The notes under the pieces were generated by a model. The model was not told where the DNA came from. It did no database searches and saw only the letters and a program-made list of their open reading frames with translations. A stretch of DNA of 64,000 nt. It comes from JBJELF01 sp051879015. GTDB lineage: Bacteria > Bacillota > Clostridia > Lachnospirales > Lachnospiraceae. Numbering within the stretch: the stretch's first letter is position 1; each line of letters opens with the position of its first letter. The stretch lies in assembly GCA_051879015.1 (NCBI GenBank), contig JBJELF010000040.1, positions 6,897 to 70,896 on the forward strand, written 5' to 3'. Positions 16,966-25,746 of the stretch are shown here, in pieces. The translations under genes were made by a program, and so were the position numbers.

Positions 16966-17090
16966 GTTTCATATTTTTTATTTACATTAACGGCGGAAAT
17001 GAAAGCTGGCCGTTCATTTTAGCCGAGGAAACAGCTTCTGGTGAATGAAAGCTGTAAGGCCGACAATAAAATTTTATAGGAGTGAAAATT
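16966..17090 (+). ncRNA. Structured 5' leader of the CNNM/CorC gene, possible cis-regulator
   Basis: Two hairpins are visible: AAATGAA (16997-17003)/TTCATTT (17013-17019), flanked by GGC/GCC, and ACAGCTT (17031-17037)/AAGCTGT (17049-17055). The loop of the first holds GGCC (17008-17011), which can pair with GGCC after the second (17058-17061) as a pseudoknot. The direct repeat AATGAAAGCTG at 16999 and 17044 offers an alternative fold. It does not match the M-box, Mn, fluoride or NiCo consensus as I remember them. No U-tract is seen, so any control would be translational. Confidence 0.45.
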
Positions 17091-18359
17091 TTGGACTCAA
17101 GTGACGTCATACAACTAGGATGTTTAGTTGTGTTCCTGCTGTTATCTTCTTTTTTTTCATCTGCAGAGACAGCACTTATTACCTGCAATCGTATTCGTAT
17201 CCGTACTTTGGCAGAGGAGGGAAATCAAAGGGCTATTACATTGGAAAAGGTCTTGGAAGATCAGAGCAAAATGTTAGGTGCAATTTTGATTGGCAACAAC
17301 ATTGTCAATTTGTCTGCATCATCTGTCGCAACCTTGCTTGCTGATAAATTGCTCGGAAGCAGTGGTGCTGCCATTGCAACAGGTCTTTTAACCTTGCTGA
17401 TTTTGATTTTTGGTGAGCTTTCTCCAAAAACAATGGCGACTATTCATGCTGAGTCAATGGCATTAAAGTATGCAAGACCGATTCATATTTTAATGGTGTT
17501 GTTTACACCAGTTATTTTTGTAGTAAATAAGTTGTCTCGTGGCTTTATTCGCTTAATGGGTACGGATCCTGATGAAAAAAATAATACCATGACTGAGAGT
17601 GAACTGCGTACGATTGTGGATGTAAGCCATGAGGATGGTGTTATCGAAAGTGATGAGCGAAAGATGATTAACAATGTGGTAGATTTTGGAGATTCTCGAG
17701 CAAGAGATGTGATGGTTCCACGAATTGATATGGTGTTTGCTCAGGTTGATATGAGCTATGAGGAATTGTTAAATATTTTTAAAGAAGAGCGCTATACGCG
17801 ACTGCCTGTTTATGAGGAGAGTATTGATGATGTTATTGGTATCATCAATATGAAAGACTTACTCTTATATAAAGAGGGAACTCCTTTTTCCATACGAAAT
17901 TATCTGCGAGAACCTTATTATGCCTACGAATTTAAACGTACCTCCGAAATTATGCATGATATGAAACTGAAAAAATCTTCTGTGACGATAGTGCTGGATG
18001 AGTACGGTACGACGGCAGGGTTAATTACCTTTGAAGATTTGATTGAGGAGATTGTAGGAGACATTCGTGATGAGTATGATGAGGACGAAGTTGATGAGAT
18101 TCGTGCAGTTGGTGAAAATGCTTACATGATTTCTGCCTCAGCGCATCTTGATGAAATCAATGAAGTATTGGAGATTGAGTTGGAGTCTGAGGAATATGAT
18201 ACCCTTGGTGGATATATGATTGAACGTCTGGATCATTTGCCGAAGGAAGGAGAACAGATTGAGAATGAGGATGCTGTTTTCACGGTAGAGAAGGTGGACA
18301 AAAATCGTATTGATATGGTGTACGTTGTTTTGAAGGAAAAAGAAACGACAGAGGAATAG
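17091..18359 (+). CDS. CNNM/CorC-family (HlyC/CBS) membrane transporter
   Basis: A membrane protein of the DUF21-CBS-CorC architecture, linked in characterised members to Mg2+ or Co2+ efflux. The N-terminal DUF21 domain has about four transmembrane helices (FFSSAETALITCNRIRIR is typical). A CBS pair follows (MVPRIDMVFAQVD, YTRLPVYEESIDDVIGIINM, SVTIVLDEYGTTAGLITFED), then a CorC_HlyC domain (LGGYMIERLDHLPKEGE). There are 422 residues from the TTG at 17091, or 425 from the GTG at 17082. TTG is preferred because AGGAG (17078-17082) overlaps the GTG. The older label hemolysin is not supported by function. Confidence 0.88.
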   Translation: MDSSDVIQLGCLVVFLLLSSFFSSAETALITCNRIRIRTLAEEGNQRAITLEKVLEDQSKMLGAILIGNNIVNLSASSVATLLADKLLGSSGAAIATGLLTLLILIFGELSPKTMATIHAESMALKYARPIHILMVLFTPVIFVVNKLSRGFIRLMGTDPDEKNNTMTESELRTIVDVSHEDGVIESDERKMINNVVDFGDSRARDVMVPRIDMVFAQVDMSYEELLNIFKEERYTRLPVYEESIDDVIGIINMKDLLLYKEGTPFSIRNYLREPYYAYEFKRTSEIMHDMKLKKSSVTIVLDEYGTTAGLITFEDLIEEIVGDIRDEYDEDEVDEIRAVGENAYMISASAHLDEINEVLEIELESEEYDTLGGYMIERLDHLPKEGEQIENEDAVFTVEKVDKNRIDMVYVVLKEKETTEE

Positions 18360-18416
18360 ATTGAAAAAGACAAAGCTTTTTCAATGATATGTACAAGTAA
18401 AAAATGTAAAAATATC

Positions 18417-18445
18417 TTTTCAATTTAGGAAGGGTATGTTATAAT
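18417..18445 (+). promoter_or_regulatory. Promoter for scfA with extended -10
   Basis: TTTTCA (18417-18422), a 17-nt spacer and TATAAT (18440-18445) preceded by TGT. Confidence 0.65.
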
Positions 18446-18492
18446 AGTTCACGTATGCCTAAAAAATATTTTCATATAAGGAGGATTTTACG

Positions 18493-18633
18493 ATGAAAAG
18501 AGTAAAAACTTTGACAACAAACACCTTGAAGAACACCTTAAAGAAGGGTGGCTGTGGTGAGTGCCAGACATCTTGCCAGTCCGCATGTAAGACATCCTGT
18601 ACTGTAGGAAATCAGAGCTGCGAGAATAAGTAA
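18493..18633 (+). CDS. scfA: SCIFF peptide precursor (six cysteines in forty-five)
   Basis: A 46-residue ribosomal peptide precursor, too short for most gene finders. The N-terminal leader is MKRVKTLTTNTLKNTLKKGG and the core holds six Cys in the pattern CxxCxxxCxxxCxxxCx5C. In SCIFF systems the neighbouring radical SAM enzyme makes a thioether link from a Cys to a Thr alpha-carbon; this peptide has a Thr in several core positions (QTSC, KTSC). The mature product's role is unknown even though the system is nearly universal in Clostridia. RBS AAGGAGG is strong. A promoter precedes it and a terminator-like hairpin follows, separating it from scfB. Confidence 0.95.
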   Translation: MKRVKTLTTNTLKNTLKKGGCGECQTSCQSACKTSCTVGNQSCENK

Positions 18634-18655
18634 TTTGTTAGGTTAAACAGAAAAA

Positions 18656-18695
18656 GCCGAGGGTGCAGTTGGATGGAATTGCAGCCTCGGTTTTC
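18656..18695 (+). terminator. Terminator or attenuator between scfA and scfB
   Basis: GCCGAGG and CCTCGGTTTT pair, with an inner TGCA/TGCA. This should make the peptide mRNA more abundant than the maturase mRNA, a usual arrangement for precursor-maturase pairs. Confidence 0.8.
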
Positions 18696-18737
18696 AATGT
18701 GCAAAGTTTGAAGTACAGACAGTGTGATAAAGATAAT

Positions 18738-18777
18738 ATGATATTGGAGTCAAATGGTCTTTTGCCCCTGGTATTAT
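18738..18777 (-). repeat. Palindromic intergenic repeat, copy C (diverged)
   Basis: ATGATATTGGAGTCAAA and TTTTGCCCCTGGTATTAT form an imperfect stem with the same ends as the other copies. Confidence 0.55.
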
Positions 18778-18814
18778 AACATAAAGTATTAGCAGAAAGT
18801 TAGGAGAGAGAATT

Positions 18815-20182
18815 GTGATTCATCAGTATAAGAGTAATGGATATAACATCGTGCTGGATATCCATTCTGGCTCAGTACATGTAGTGGATGATGTCGTTTA
18901 TGATGTAATCCCATTATTTGAAGAGCAGGATGAGACATCCATTGTGGAAGCGTTGTCTGACAAGTATAGTAAAGAAGATGTGGAAGACGCGTGGGAGCAG
19001 GTGAAAGAGTTGAAAGATGCAGAGATGCTTTTCACCGAGGATATTTATCGTGCCCATGTTATTGATTTTAAGAAGAGAAAGACAGTTGTGAAAGCACTCT
19101 GTCTTCATATTGCTCATGACTGTAATTTGGCTTGTAAGTATTGTTTTGCTGAGGAAGGCGAGTACCATGGCCGACGTGCTTTGATGAGTTTTGAGGTGGG
19201 CAAGAAGGCATTGGATTTCTTGATTGCCAACTCGGGTAACCGCAGAAATCTGGAGGTGGATTTCTTTGGCGGTGAGCCTCTTATGAATTGGGAAGTGGTT
19301 AAGCAGCTGGTAGAGTATGGCCGTGAACAGGAAAAGATTTATGATAAAAATTTTCGCTTTACTCTGACGACCAATGGTGTGCTGCTTAATGATGAAATTA
19401 TGGAATTTTGTAATCGTGAGATGGGCAATGTGGTGCTGAGTCTGGACGGAAGAAAGGAAGTCAATGACCGTATGCGTCCTTTTAGGAATGGGAAAGGCAG
19501 CTACGATTTAATTGTACCAAAGTTTCAGAAATTTGCAGAAAGCCGTCATCAGGACAAGTATTATGTCAGAGGTACCTTTACTCATGAAAATCTGGATTTT
19601 GCAGATGATGTAATTCATTATGCGGATTTGGGATTTAAGCAGATGTCTATGGAACCAGTGGTAGCACCACCAGAGGCATCTTATGCCATTCGCGAGGAAG
19701 ACCTTCCTAAAATTATGGAAGAGTACGATAAGCTGGCATTGGAGTACATTAAACGTGCGAAAGAGGGAAATGGATTCAATTTCTTCCATTTTATGATAGA
19801 TTTGCAGCAGGGACCTTGCGTGTATAAGCGCATGTCGGGCTGTGGTTCGGGCACCGAGTATTTGGCAGTGACTCCTTGGGGGGATTTATATCCCTGCCAT
19901 CAATTTGTGGGGAACGAGGAATTTTTGCTGGGTAATGTGGATGAGGGAATTACGAATACGGCTTGTCGCGATGAATTTAAGCTTTGCAATGTTTATGCAA
20001 AAGAAAAATGTCAAAATTGCTTTGCAAAGTTTTACTGCAGCGGCGGCTGTGCAGCAAATTCCTATCAATTTCATGGCTGCATCACAGATGCCTATGATAT
20101 TGGCTGTGAGATGGAGCGCAAACGTGTCGAGTGTGCTATCATGATTAAAGCTGCCTTGGCAGAGGATGAGGAGGAAGAGTGA
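18815..20182 (+). CDS. scfB: SCIFF radical SAM maturase (thioether-forming)
   Basis: A radical S-adenosylmethionine enzyme that crosslinks the SCIFF peptide encoded 182 nt upstream. It has 455 residues. Residues 1-95 are an N-terminal peptide-recognition region. The [4Fe-4S]-SAM cluster motif CNLACKYC has Cys at 103, 107 and 110. GGEP is present in VDFFGGEPLMNWEVV. The C-terminal SPASM/twitch domain carries many Cys (CVYKRMSGCGSGTEYL, YPCHQF, CNVYAKEKCQNC, FYCSGGCAANSY) for auxiliary clusters. It starts with GTG at 18815 after TTAGGAGAG. Followed by secDF after 142 nt. Confidence 0.95.
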   Translation: MIHQYKSNGYNIVLDIHSGSVHVVDDVVYDVIPLFEEQDETSIVEALSDKYSKEDVEDAWEQVKELKDAEMLFTEDIYRAHVIDFKKRKTVVKALCLHIAHDCNLACKYCFAEEGEYHGRRALMSFEVGKKALDFLIANSGNRRNLEVDFFGGEPLMNWEVVKQLVEYGREQEKIYDKNFRFTLTTNGVLLNDEIMEFCNREMGNVVLSLDGRKEVNDRMRPFRNGKGSYDLIVPKFQKFAESRHQDKYYVRGTFTHENLDFADDVIHYADLGFKQMSMEPVVAPPEASYAIREEDLPKIMEEYDKLALEYIKRAKEGNGFNFFHFMIDLQQGPCVYKRMSGCGSGTEYLAVTPWGDLYPCHQFVGNEEFLLGNVDEGITNTACRDEFKLCNVYAKEKCQNCFAKFYCSGGCAANSYQFHGCITDAYDIGCEMERKRVECAIMIKAALAEDEEEE

Positions 20183-20324
20183 TTCATTCACTTCCAAATA
20201 GGGAATCATTCAGTCAGTTGTCCTGTATGTTGGAGTTGTTTAGCGACCCAAATGCTCTACGGAGCAAAATAGTTCATGTTGGCTGAATCTTTACCAAAGT
20301 TTATCAAAATAAGGAGAGACAGAA

Positions 20325-22532
20325 ATGAAGTCAAAGAAGAATGGAATTATCCGTCTGGTGGTTTTTGTTGTTATTTTGGCAGCAATTGTATATACAGCCA
20401 TCGCCGGAGTGGATTCGACAGGGGCAGGCAGCATTTATAATATTAATCGCGGTCTGGACTTGGCAGGTGGTGTCAGCATCACCTATCACATTGTGGAGGA
20501 AAATCCTTCTGCAGAGGACTTGAGTGATACCGTGTATCGTTTGCAGAAACGTGTGGAAAATTATTCCACCGAGGCAAAAGTTTACACTTCAGGGGAGGAC
20601 CGTATCACGATTGATATTCCAGGTGCTACGGATGCCAATGCTATTTTAGCAGAGCTGGGCGAGCCAGGTACTCTGTATTTTGTGGTTGATTCGGAGTATG
20701 CGGATCAGTTAGATGGGGAAGAATTTTCTTGGGAGAGCTACAGCGGTATCGCCATTATGGACGGTAATTCGATTAAGGATGCTCAGGGTGTATCTACACA
20801 AAATCAGAACACAGGTGCTATCAGCTATGAAGTTAGCTTAACATTGAATGATCAGGGGGCGGAAATTTTTTCCAAGGCAACAGAACTTTTGGTGGAAGAT
20901 AAAGCTCCGATTTACATTGTGTACAATGGTGAGACTGTCAGTGCTCCAACAGTACAGAGCCATATCACAGGTGGTATGTGCAGTATCACAGGTATGTCCA
21001 GTTTGGAAGATGCACAAAATTTAGCGGCTACTATTCGTATCGGCGCGCTTCGTCTGGAATTAGAAGAAGACTACTCCAGTGTCGTAGGTGCTGAGTTGGG
21101 TGCCAATGCCGTTTCCAGCAGTTTAATGGCAGGAGTGATTGGTTTTATCCTGCTTATCATCTTCATGATTGCTATTTACCGTGTTCCAGGCATTGCAGCT
21201 GACTTGGCTTTGACGTTGTATGTAGCTTTGATGATTGTGCTGTTGAGTGCCTTTGAAGTGACACTGACTCTGTCAGGTATTGCAGGTATTATTCTTGGTA
21301 TTGGTATGGCGGTGGATGCAAATATTATTATCTTTTCTCGTATTCGTGAGGAACTTGAAGCGGATATGTCTGTAAAGACTGCCATCAAGAATGGTTTTGA
21401 CAAGGCTACTTCTGCGGTTGTAGACGGAAATATCACTACCCTGGTTGCAGCTGCAGTATTGTACTTCCTCGCATCTGGTACTGTCAAGGGCTTTGCACAG
21501 ACCCTGGCAATCAGTATTGTAGTTTCTATGTTTACTGCGTTGATTGTCACCCGTTTTATACTGAATGCATTTTTTGATTTGGGAATTGCAAACAATGCGA
21601 AGCAGTTTGGTAAAAATATTCGTTTAAAGACCATCAATTTTGTTGGAAAGAAGGCAGTATTCTTTGGATTGTCCGGTGTTTTAGTGGCAGCTGCTTTGTT
21701 GGGTATGGTATATTCCAAGGCGACTACGGGAGATGCTTTTAACTATAGTCTGGAGTTTAAGGGTGGTACTTCCACTAATGTCACCTTCAACGAGGAGATG
21801 GACATCAACAACTTGGAGAATGATGTCCGCCCAGTCATCGAGGATGCAATTGGCAGCGTAGGAGCAATTTTTACACCGATTGTGGGCACCAATGAAGTTG
21901 TTATCAAGACCAATACCTTGACAGTGGAGCAGAGAACTGCTCTCTATGAGGCTTTAGCAGAAAACTTTGGCGTGGATGAGTCTTTGATTACCAATGAAAA
22001 TATCAGTGCCAGTGTCAGCAAGGAGATGAGTCAGGATGCAATCATTTCCATTATTGTAGCAACCATTTTGATGCTGATTTATATTCTGTTCCGTTTCAAA
22101 GACATTAAGTTTGCCTCCAGTGCAATTTTGGCATTGATTCATGATATTTTAGTTACTGTATTGTTCTATGTCATGTTTAGATGGTCTGTTGGAAATACTT
22201 TTGTGGCATGTATGCTGACGATTGTAGGTTACTCGATCAATGCCACGATTGTTATCTTTGACCGTATTCGTGAGAATTTAGGTGTTATGGCAAAGGCTGA
22301 TTTGACTGAGGTTGTGAATACATCTATCACACAGACCTTGACTAGAACAGTATATTCTTCTTTGACAACAGTTGTCATGGTTATTGTACTGTACATTGTC
22401 GGTGTCACCAGTATCCGTGATTTTGCACTGCCTTTAATTATCGGTATTATCTGCGGTACTTATTCTTCTGTATGCGTGACAGGTAATATGTGGTATGTCA
22501 TGAAGAAGAAATTTCCAAGAAAGACAGCATAA
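20325..22532 (+). CDS. secDF: Fused protein-export membrane protein SecDF
   Basis: The proton-driven accessory unit of the Sec translocon. It is a single 735-residue chain with SecD first and SecF second, each with six transmembrane segments. SecD features are the N-terminal helix, GLDLAGGVSITYHI (D1), GALRLELEEDYSSVVGAELG and ILGIGMAVDANIIIFSRIRE (D4). SecF begins around residue 440 (NFVGKKAVFFG, YSLEFKGGTSTNVTF) and has GYSINATIVIFDRIREN. The SecD half looks shorter than in separate SecD proteins. RBS AAGGAGAG. It shares a locus with tgt and yajC, the classic export-tRNA cluster. Confidence 0.95.
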   Translation: MKSKKNGIIRLVVFVVILAAIVYTAIAGVDSTGAGSIYNINRGLDLAGGVSITYHIVEENPSAEDLSDTVYRLQKRVENYSTEAKVYTSGEDRITIDIPGATDANAILAELGEPGTLYFVVDSEYADQLDGEEFSWESYSGIAIMDGNSIKDAQGVSTQNQNTGAISYEVSLTLNDQGAEIFSKATELLVEDKAPIYIVYNGETVSAPTVQSHITGGMCSITGMSSLEDAQNLAATIRIGALRLELEEDYSSVVGAELGANAVSSSLMAGVIGFILLIIFMIAIYRVPGIAADLALTLYVALMIVLLSAFEVTLTLSGIAGIILGIGMAVDANIIIFSRIREELEADMSVKTAIKNGFDKATSAVVDGNITTLVAAAVLYFLASGTVKGFAQTLAISIVVSMFTALIVTRFILNAFFDLGIANNAKQFGKNIRLKTINFVGKKAVFFGLSGVLVAAALLGMVYSKATTGDAFNYSLEFKGGTSTNVTFNEEMDINNLENDVRPVIEDAIGSVGAIFTPIVGTNEVVIKTNTLTVEQRTALYEALAENFGVDESLITNENISASVSKEMSQDAIISIIVATILMLIYILFRFKDIKFASSAILALIHDILVTVLFYVMFRWSVGNTFVACMLTIVGYSINATIVIFDRIRENLGVMAKADLTEVVNTSITQTLTRTVYSSLTTVVMVIVLYIVGVTSIRDFALPLIIGIICGTYSSVCVTGNMWYVMKKKFPRKTA

Positions 22533-22549
22533 TATAGTAGGAAATAGAT

Positions 22550-23683
22550 ATGTATAAAATTATTACAACCGATGGAATGGCGAAACGTGGACAACTTGAG
22601 ACAGTTCACGGTACCATTCAGACACCTGTATTTATGAATGTGGGTACGGTGGCGGCCATCAAAGGTGCCGTATCCACAACAGATTTGAAAGAGATTGGCA
22701 CTCAGGTAGAACTCTCTAATACCTACCACTTGCATGTGCGTACTGGTGACAAGACCATTAAGGAATTGGGTGGTCTTCACAAGTTTATGAACTGGGATAG
22801 ACCAATTTTGACTGACTCCGGAGGGTTTCAGGTATTTTCTTTGACGAGTTTGAGAAAAATAAAGGAAGAGGGCGTTTACTTCAGCTCCCACATCGATGGA
22901 AGAAAAATTTTTATGGGACCAGAGGAAAGCATGCAGATTCAGTCCAATCTTGGTTCTACTATCGCCATGGCATTTGATGAGTGTCCACCAGCTTTGGCGG
23001 AGCGTCCCTACATCCAACAGTCAGTGGAGCGTACATCCCGCTGGCTAAAGCGCTGCAAGGCGGAGATGGAGCGTTTAAATAGTCTTCCAGACACAGTCAA
23101 TCCTCATCAGATGCTCTTTGGCATTAACCAGGGCGGTATTCTGGAGGATATCCGTATTGCCCATGCACAGGAGATAGCCGAATTAGATTTGGATGGCTAT
23201 GCAATCGGTGGTTTAGCTGTGGGTGAGACGCATGAAGATATGTATCGTATTTTAGATGTGACCGTACCTCATCTACCGAAGAATAAGCCAACTTATCTGA
23301 TGGGAGTAGGTACGCCAGCCAATATTTTAGAAGCGGTCGACCGAGGAGTGGATTTCTTTGATTGTGTTTACCCGTCAAGAAATGGTCGTCATGGACATGC
23401 TTACACCGCTCACGGCAAGATGAATCTTAACAATGCCAAGTATGAGAAGGATATGCGTCCTATCGAAGAAGGATGCCAGTGTCCTGCTTGTAAAAATTAT
23501 AGCAGAGCTTACATCAGACATCTGCTGAAGGCAAAGGAGATGTTGGGCATGAGACTTTTGGTGCTCCATAATCTCTATTATTATAATCATTTGATGGAGC
23601 AAATTCGCTCTGCAATCGAAGAACACCGCTACAAGGAGTTCAAACAGGAGACCTTAGCTGCTATAGAAGCAGGAGAGGAATAA
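22550..23683 (+). CDS. tgt: tRNA-guanine transglycosylase (queuine/preQ1)
   Basis: Exchanges guanine 34 of tRNAs with GUN anticodons for preQ1 on the way to queuosine. It has 377 residues. Motifs are LTDSGGFQVFSL (catalytic Asp), MALD-type AMAFDECPP, FGINQGGI, AIGGLAVGE and FDCVYPSRNGRHGHA (nucleophile Asp). The zinc site CQCPACKNYSRAYIRHLLKA has the three Cys, with His in VLHNL. The start lies 17 nt after secDF and RBS strength is modest, so it is probably cotranscribed. Confidence 0.96.
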   Translation: MYKIITTDGMAKRGQLETVHGTIQTPVFMNVGTVAAIKGAVSTTDLKEIGTQVELSNTYHLHVRTGDKTIKELGGLHKFMNWDRPILTDSGGFQVFSLTSLRKIKEEGVYFSSHIDGRKIFMGPEESMQIQSNLGSTIAMAFDECPPALAERPYIQQSVERTSRWLKRCKAEMERLNSLPDTVNPHQMLFGINQGGILEDIRIAHAQEIAELDLDGYAIGGLAVGETHEDMYRILDVTVPHLPKNKPTYLMGVGTPANILEAVDRGVDFFDCVYPSRNGRHGHAYTAHGKMNLNNAKYEKDMRPIEEGCQCPACKNYSRAYIRHLLKAKEMLGMRLLVLHNLYYYNHLMEQIRSAIEEHRYKEFKQETLAAIEAGEE

Positions 23684-23707
23684 AAAATACTTTAGGAGGT
23701 AACACAT

Positions 23708-24022
23708 ATGTTTTTAGCACTGACAGGAAGCGCAGGTATGGGACTTGGTATGACTTTGATTTATATCGTTGTCATGATTGCCATTTTCTACTTCATCTTA
23801 ATTCGTCCTCAGAAGAAGGAGCAGAAGGAAAAAGCGGAATTGCAGGCAGCTTTGGAAATCGGCGATTATGTTTTGACAACCGCTGGTTTTTATGGCGAGA
23901 TTATTGATGTGACCGACGATACCGTAATCGTTGAGTTCGGTAATAACAAGAACTGCCGTATTCCAATGCAGAAGGCAGCAATCGTGCAGGTTGAAAAGCC
24001 AGCAAAGAACGCAGAGGTTTAA
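23708..24022 (+). CDS. yajC: Preprotein translocase subunit YajC
   Basis: A small accessory protein of the SecDF-YajC complex, 104 residues. One transmembrane helix (LIYIVVMIAIFYFILIRPQ) is followed by the family motif RPQKKEQKEK and a small cytoplasmic beta domain (DYVLTTAGFYGEIIDV, VEFGNNKNCRIP). RBS TAGGAGG. It is last in the scfB-secDF-tgt-yajC run and is followed by a strong terminator. Confidence 0.95.
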   Translation: MFLALTGSAGMGLGMTLIYIVVMIAIFYFILIRPQKKEQKEKAELQAALEIGDYVLTTAGFYGEIIDVTDDTVIVEFGNNKNCRIPMQKAAIVQVEKPAKNAEV

Positions 24023-24083
24023 TTACAATAACCAAGATTCACTCATTTCTATTTACCGAGTGTGAGTTAAAAAAAGTGTATAA

Positions 24084-24127
24084 AACCAATTGCTGCATCG
24101 TAAAAGGTGGCAGCAGTTGGTTTTTAT
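24084..24127 (+). terminator. Intrinsic terminator after yajC
   Basis: AACCAATTGCTGC (24084-24096) pairs with GCAGCAGTTGGTT (24110-24122), followed by a T-rich tract. Confidence 0.88.
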
Positions 24128-24248
24128 TTATTTTATACAAAAAAGTTAATTTTTTTGTATAAAAAATAATAATGACGTTTTAAGAATAGTACTGTAATCA
24201 TAGAAAACATAAGGTTTTGCAAAATGCTTAAAAAATATGGAATCGTGT

Positions 24249-24254
24249 TATGAT
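24249..24254 (+). promoter_or_regulatory. Extended -10 box driving the orphan RNA
   Basis: TATGAT preceded by TGT. The -35 region is weak (about GCTTAAA, 17 nt upstream). Confidence 0.5.
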
Positions 24255-24260
24255 ATGAAA

Positions 24261-24405
24261 GGAGAGGATTGGCTGAAATGGAATCCAGCCTCCCATTTGA
24301 TAGGAAGATGGCACAGCAGTGGGTCTTTTAAGGAAAAGGTGCTGGGGTGTCTGCCATAGGTTTTTCTAGGTATCATGTCATGCAAAAGTGGCATGATACT
24401 TTTTT
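24261..24405 (+). ncRNA. Orphan structured small RNA with its own terminator
   Basis: A stretch of about 145 nt between yajC and leuB with no reading frame of note. It can fold into GGATT/AATCC (5' hairpin), then a long hairpin ATGGCA-CAGCA-CTTTT/AAAAG-TGCTG-TGCCAT. It ends in a near-perfect terminator stem GTATCATGTCA/TGGCATGATAC followed by six T. An extended -10 lies just before it and leuB has its own promoter downstream, so it looks like a free-standing RNA rather than a leader. It lacks the SRP RNA, RNase P and tmRNA signatures and has no T-box sequence. Its family is unknown to me; 6S-like is one possibility. Confidence 0.6.
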
Positions 24406-24532
24406 ATGTCGTTTAGAAGTAATTCTTGTTAGCAGAATAGATTATGCAGTAATGTTATATCAAATCCCATTATCTATAAAAATGAGTTATATCGAAAATT
24501 CCAAAAATATATAGAAAGACCTTAGACAACGG

Positions 24533-24561
24533 TTGAAAAATTTGCTATTATGTTCTAAGAT
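24533..24561 (+). promoter_or_regulatory. leuB promoter
   Basis: TTGAAA (24533-24538), a 17-nt spacer and TAAGAT (24556-24561). Confidence 0.65.
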
Positions 24562-24663
24562 ATATAAAATATCCTTTCGTAAATGCGGCAATTTTGCGAG
24601 GTAGTATAACGATTGGATTTTATAGGAAAAGAAGCCAGTGTGATCTGGCATTGGAGGTAAAAA

Positions 24664-25746
24664 ATGAATTTTCATATTGCATTGATTCCGGGAGATGGAA
24701 TTGGACCAGAAATTGTAGCGGAAGCAAAAAAAGTCTTAGATAAAACAGCAACATTAAACGGACATGAGTTTACATATGAAACCTTGTTGATGGGTGGATG
24801 TTCCATCGATGCTTATGGCAGTCCACTGACAGATGAAACCTTAGCTCGTGCCAAGGCAGCAGATGCAGTTCTTTTGGGAGCTGTTGGCGGCAATGTGGGC
24901 AACTCTCGTTGGTATGCAGTAGCACCAAACTTGCGCCCAGAGGCAGGTTTGCTGCGTATTCGCAAGGGAATGGGACTCTTTGCCAACATTCGTCCAGCCT
25001 ACTTGTATGATGAGCTGAAGGCAGCTTGCCCCTTGAAGGAGGAAATTATTGGTGACGGCTTTGATATGGTTATCATGAGAGAGTTGACAGGCGGACTTTA
25101 TTTTGGAGATAGAAAAACAGAGATGGTAGACGGCGTGTTGAAGGCAACGGATGTACTGAATTATGATGAGAATGAGATTCGTCGTATTGCCATCAAAGCA
25201 TTTGATATTGCCATGAAGCGCAGAAAGAATGTTATCAGCGTGGATAAAGCAAATGTATTAGATTCTTCCAGACTTTGGAGAAAGGTAGTGGAGGAAGTAG
25301 CAAAGGATTATCCAGAAGTGACTTTGAAGCATATGTTAGTAGACAATTGTGCAATGCAGCTAGTCATGAATCCGGGACAATTTGATGTCATCTTGACAGA
25401 GAATATGTTTGGTGATATTCTGTCAGATGAAGCAAGCATGATTACAGGTTCCATCGGTATGCTCTCTAGTGCAAGTTTAGGTGCAGGAAAAGTCGGTCTC
25501 TATGAACCAAGTCACGGTTCCGCACCAGATATCGCAGGCAAAAATATTGCAAACCCAATTGCTACGATTCTGTCGGCAGCTATGATGCTGCGCTACTCCT
25601 TTGATTTAGACAAGGAGGCAGATGCCATTGAGGCAGCAGTGAAGGCAGTATTGTCAGACGGTTATCGCACTATCGATATTATGTCAGAAGGATGCAGGCA
25701 GGTTAGTACCACAGAGATGGGTGATTTAATCTGCAATTATCTATAA
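24664..25746 (+). CDS. leuB: 3-isopropylmalate dehydrogenase
   Basis: Oxidises and decarboxylates 3-isopropylmalate in leucine synthesis with NAD+. It has 360 residues. Motifs are IALIPGDGIGPEIVAEA, the substrate loop LLRIRKGMGLFANIRPA, MRELTGGLYFGDR, the metal site NMFGDILSDEASMITGSIGML, and the NAD-binding GLYEPSHGSAPDIAGKNIAN. EPSHGSAPD marks LeuB rather than isocitrate dehydrogenase. leuA, leuC and leuD are not adjacent in this window. RBS TTGGAGG. No T-box leader was recognised. Confidence 0.95.
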   Translation: MNFHIALIPGDGIGPEIVAEAKKVLDKTATLNGHEFTYETLLMGGCSIDAYGSPLTDETLARAKAADAVLLGAVGGNVGNSRWYAVAPNLRPEAGLLRIRKGMGLFANIRPAYLYDELKAACPLKEEIIGDGFDMVIMRELTGGLYFGDRKTEMVDGVLKATDVLNYDENEIRRIAIKAFDIAMKRRKNVISVDKANVLDSSRLWRKVVEEVAKDYPEVTLKHMLVDNCAMQLVMNPGQFDVILTENMFGDILSDEASMITGSIGMLSSASLGAGKVGLYEPSHGSAPDIAGKNIANPIATILSAAMMLRYSFDLDKEADAIEAAVKAVLSDGYRTIDIMSEGCRQVSTTEMGDLICNYL

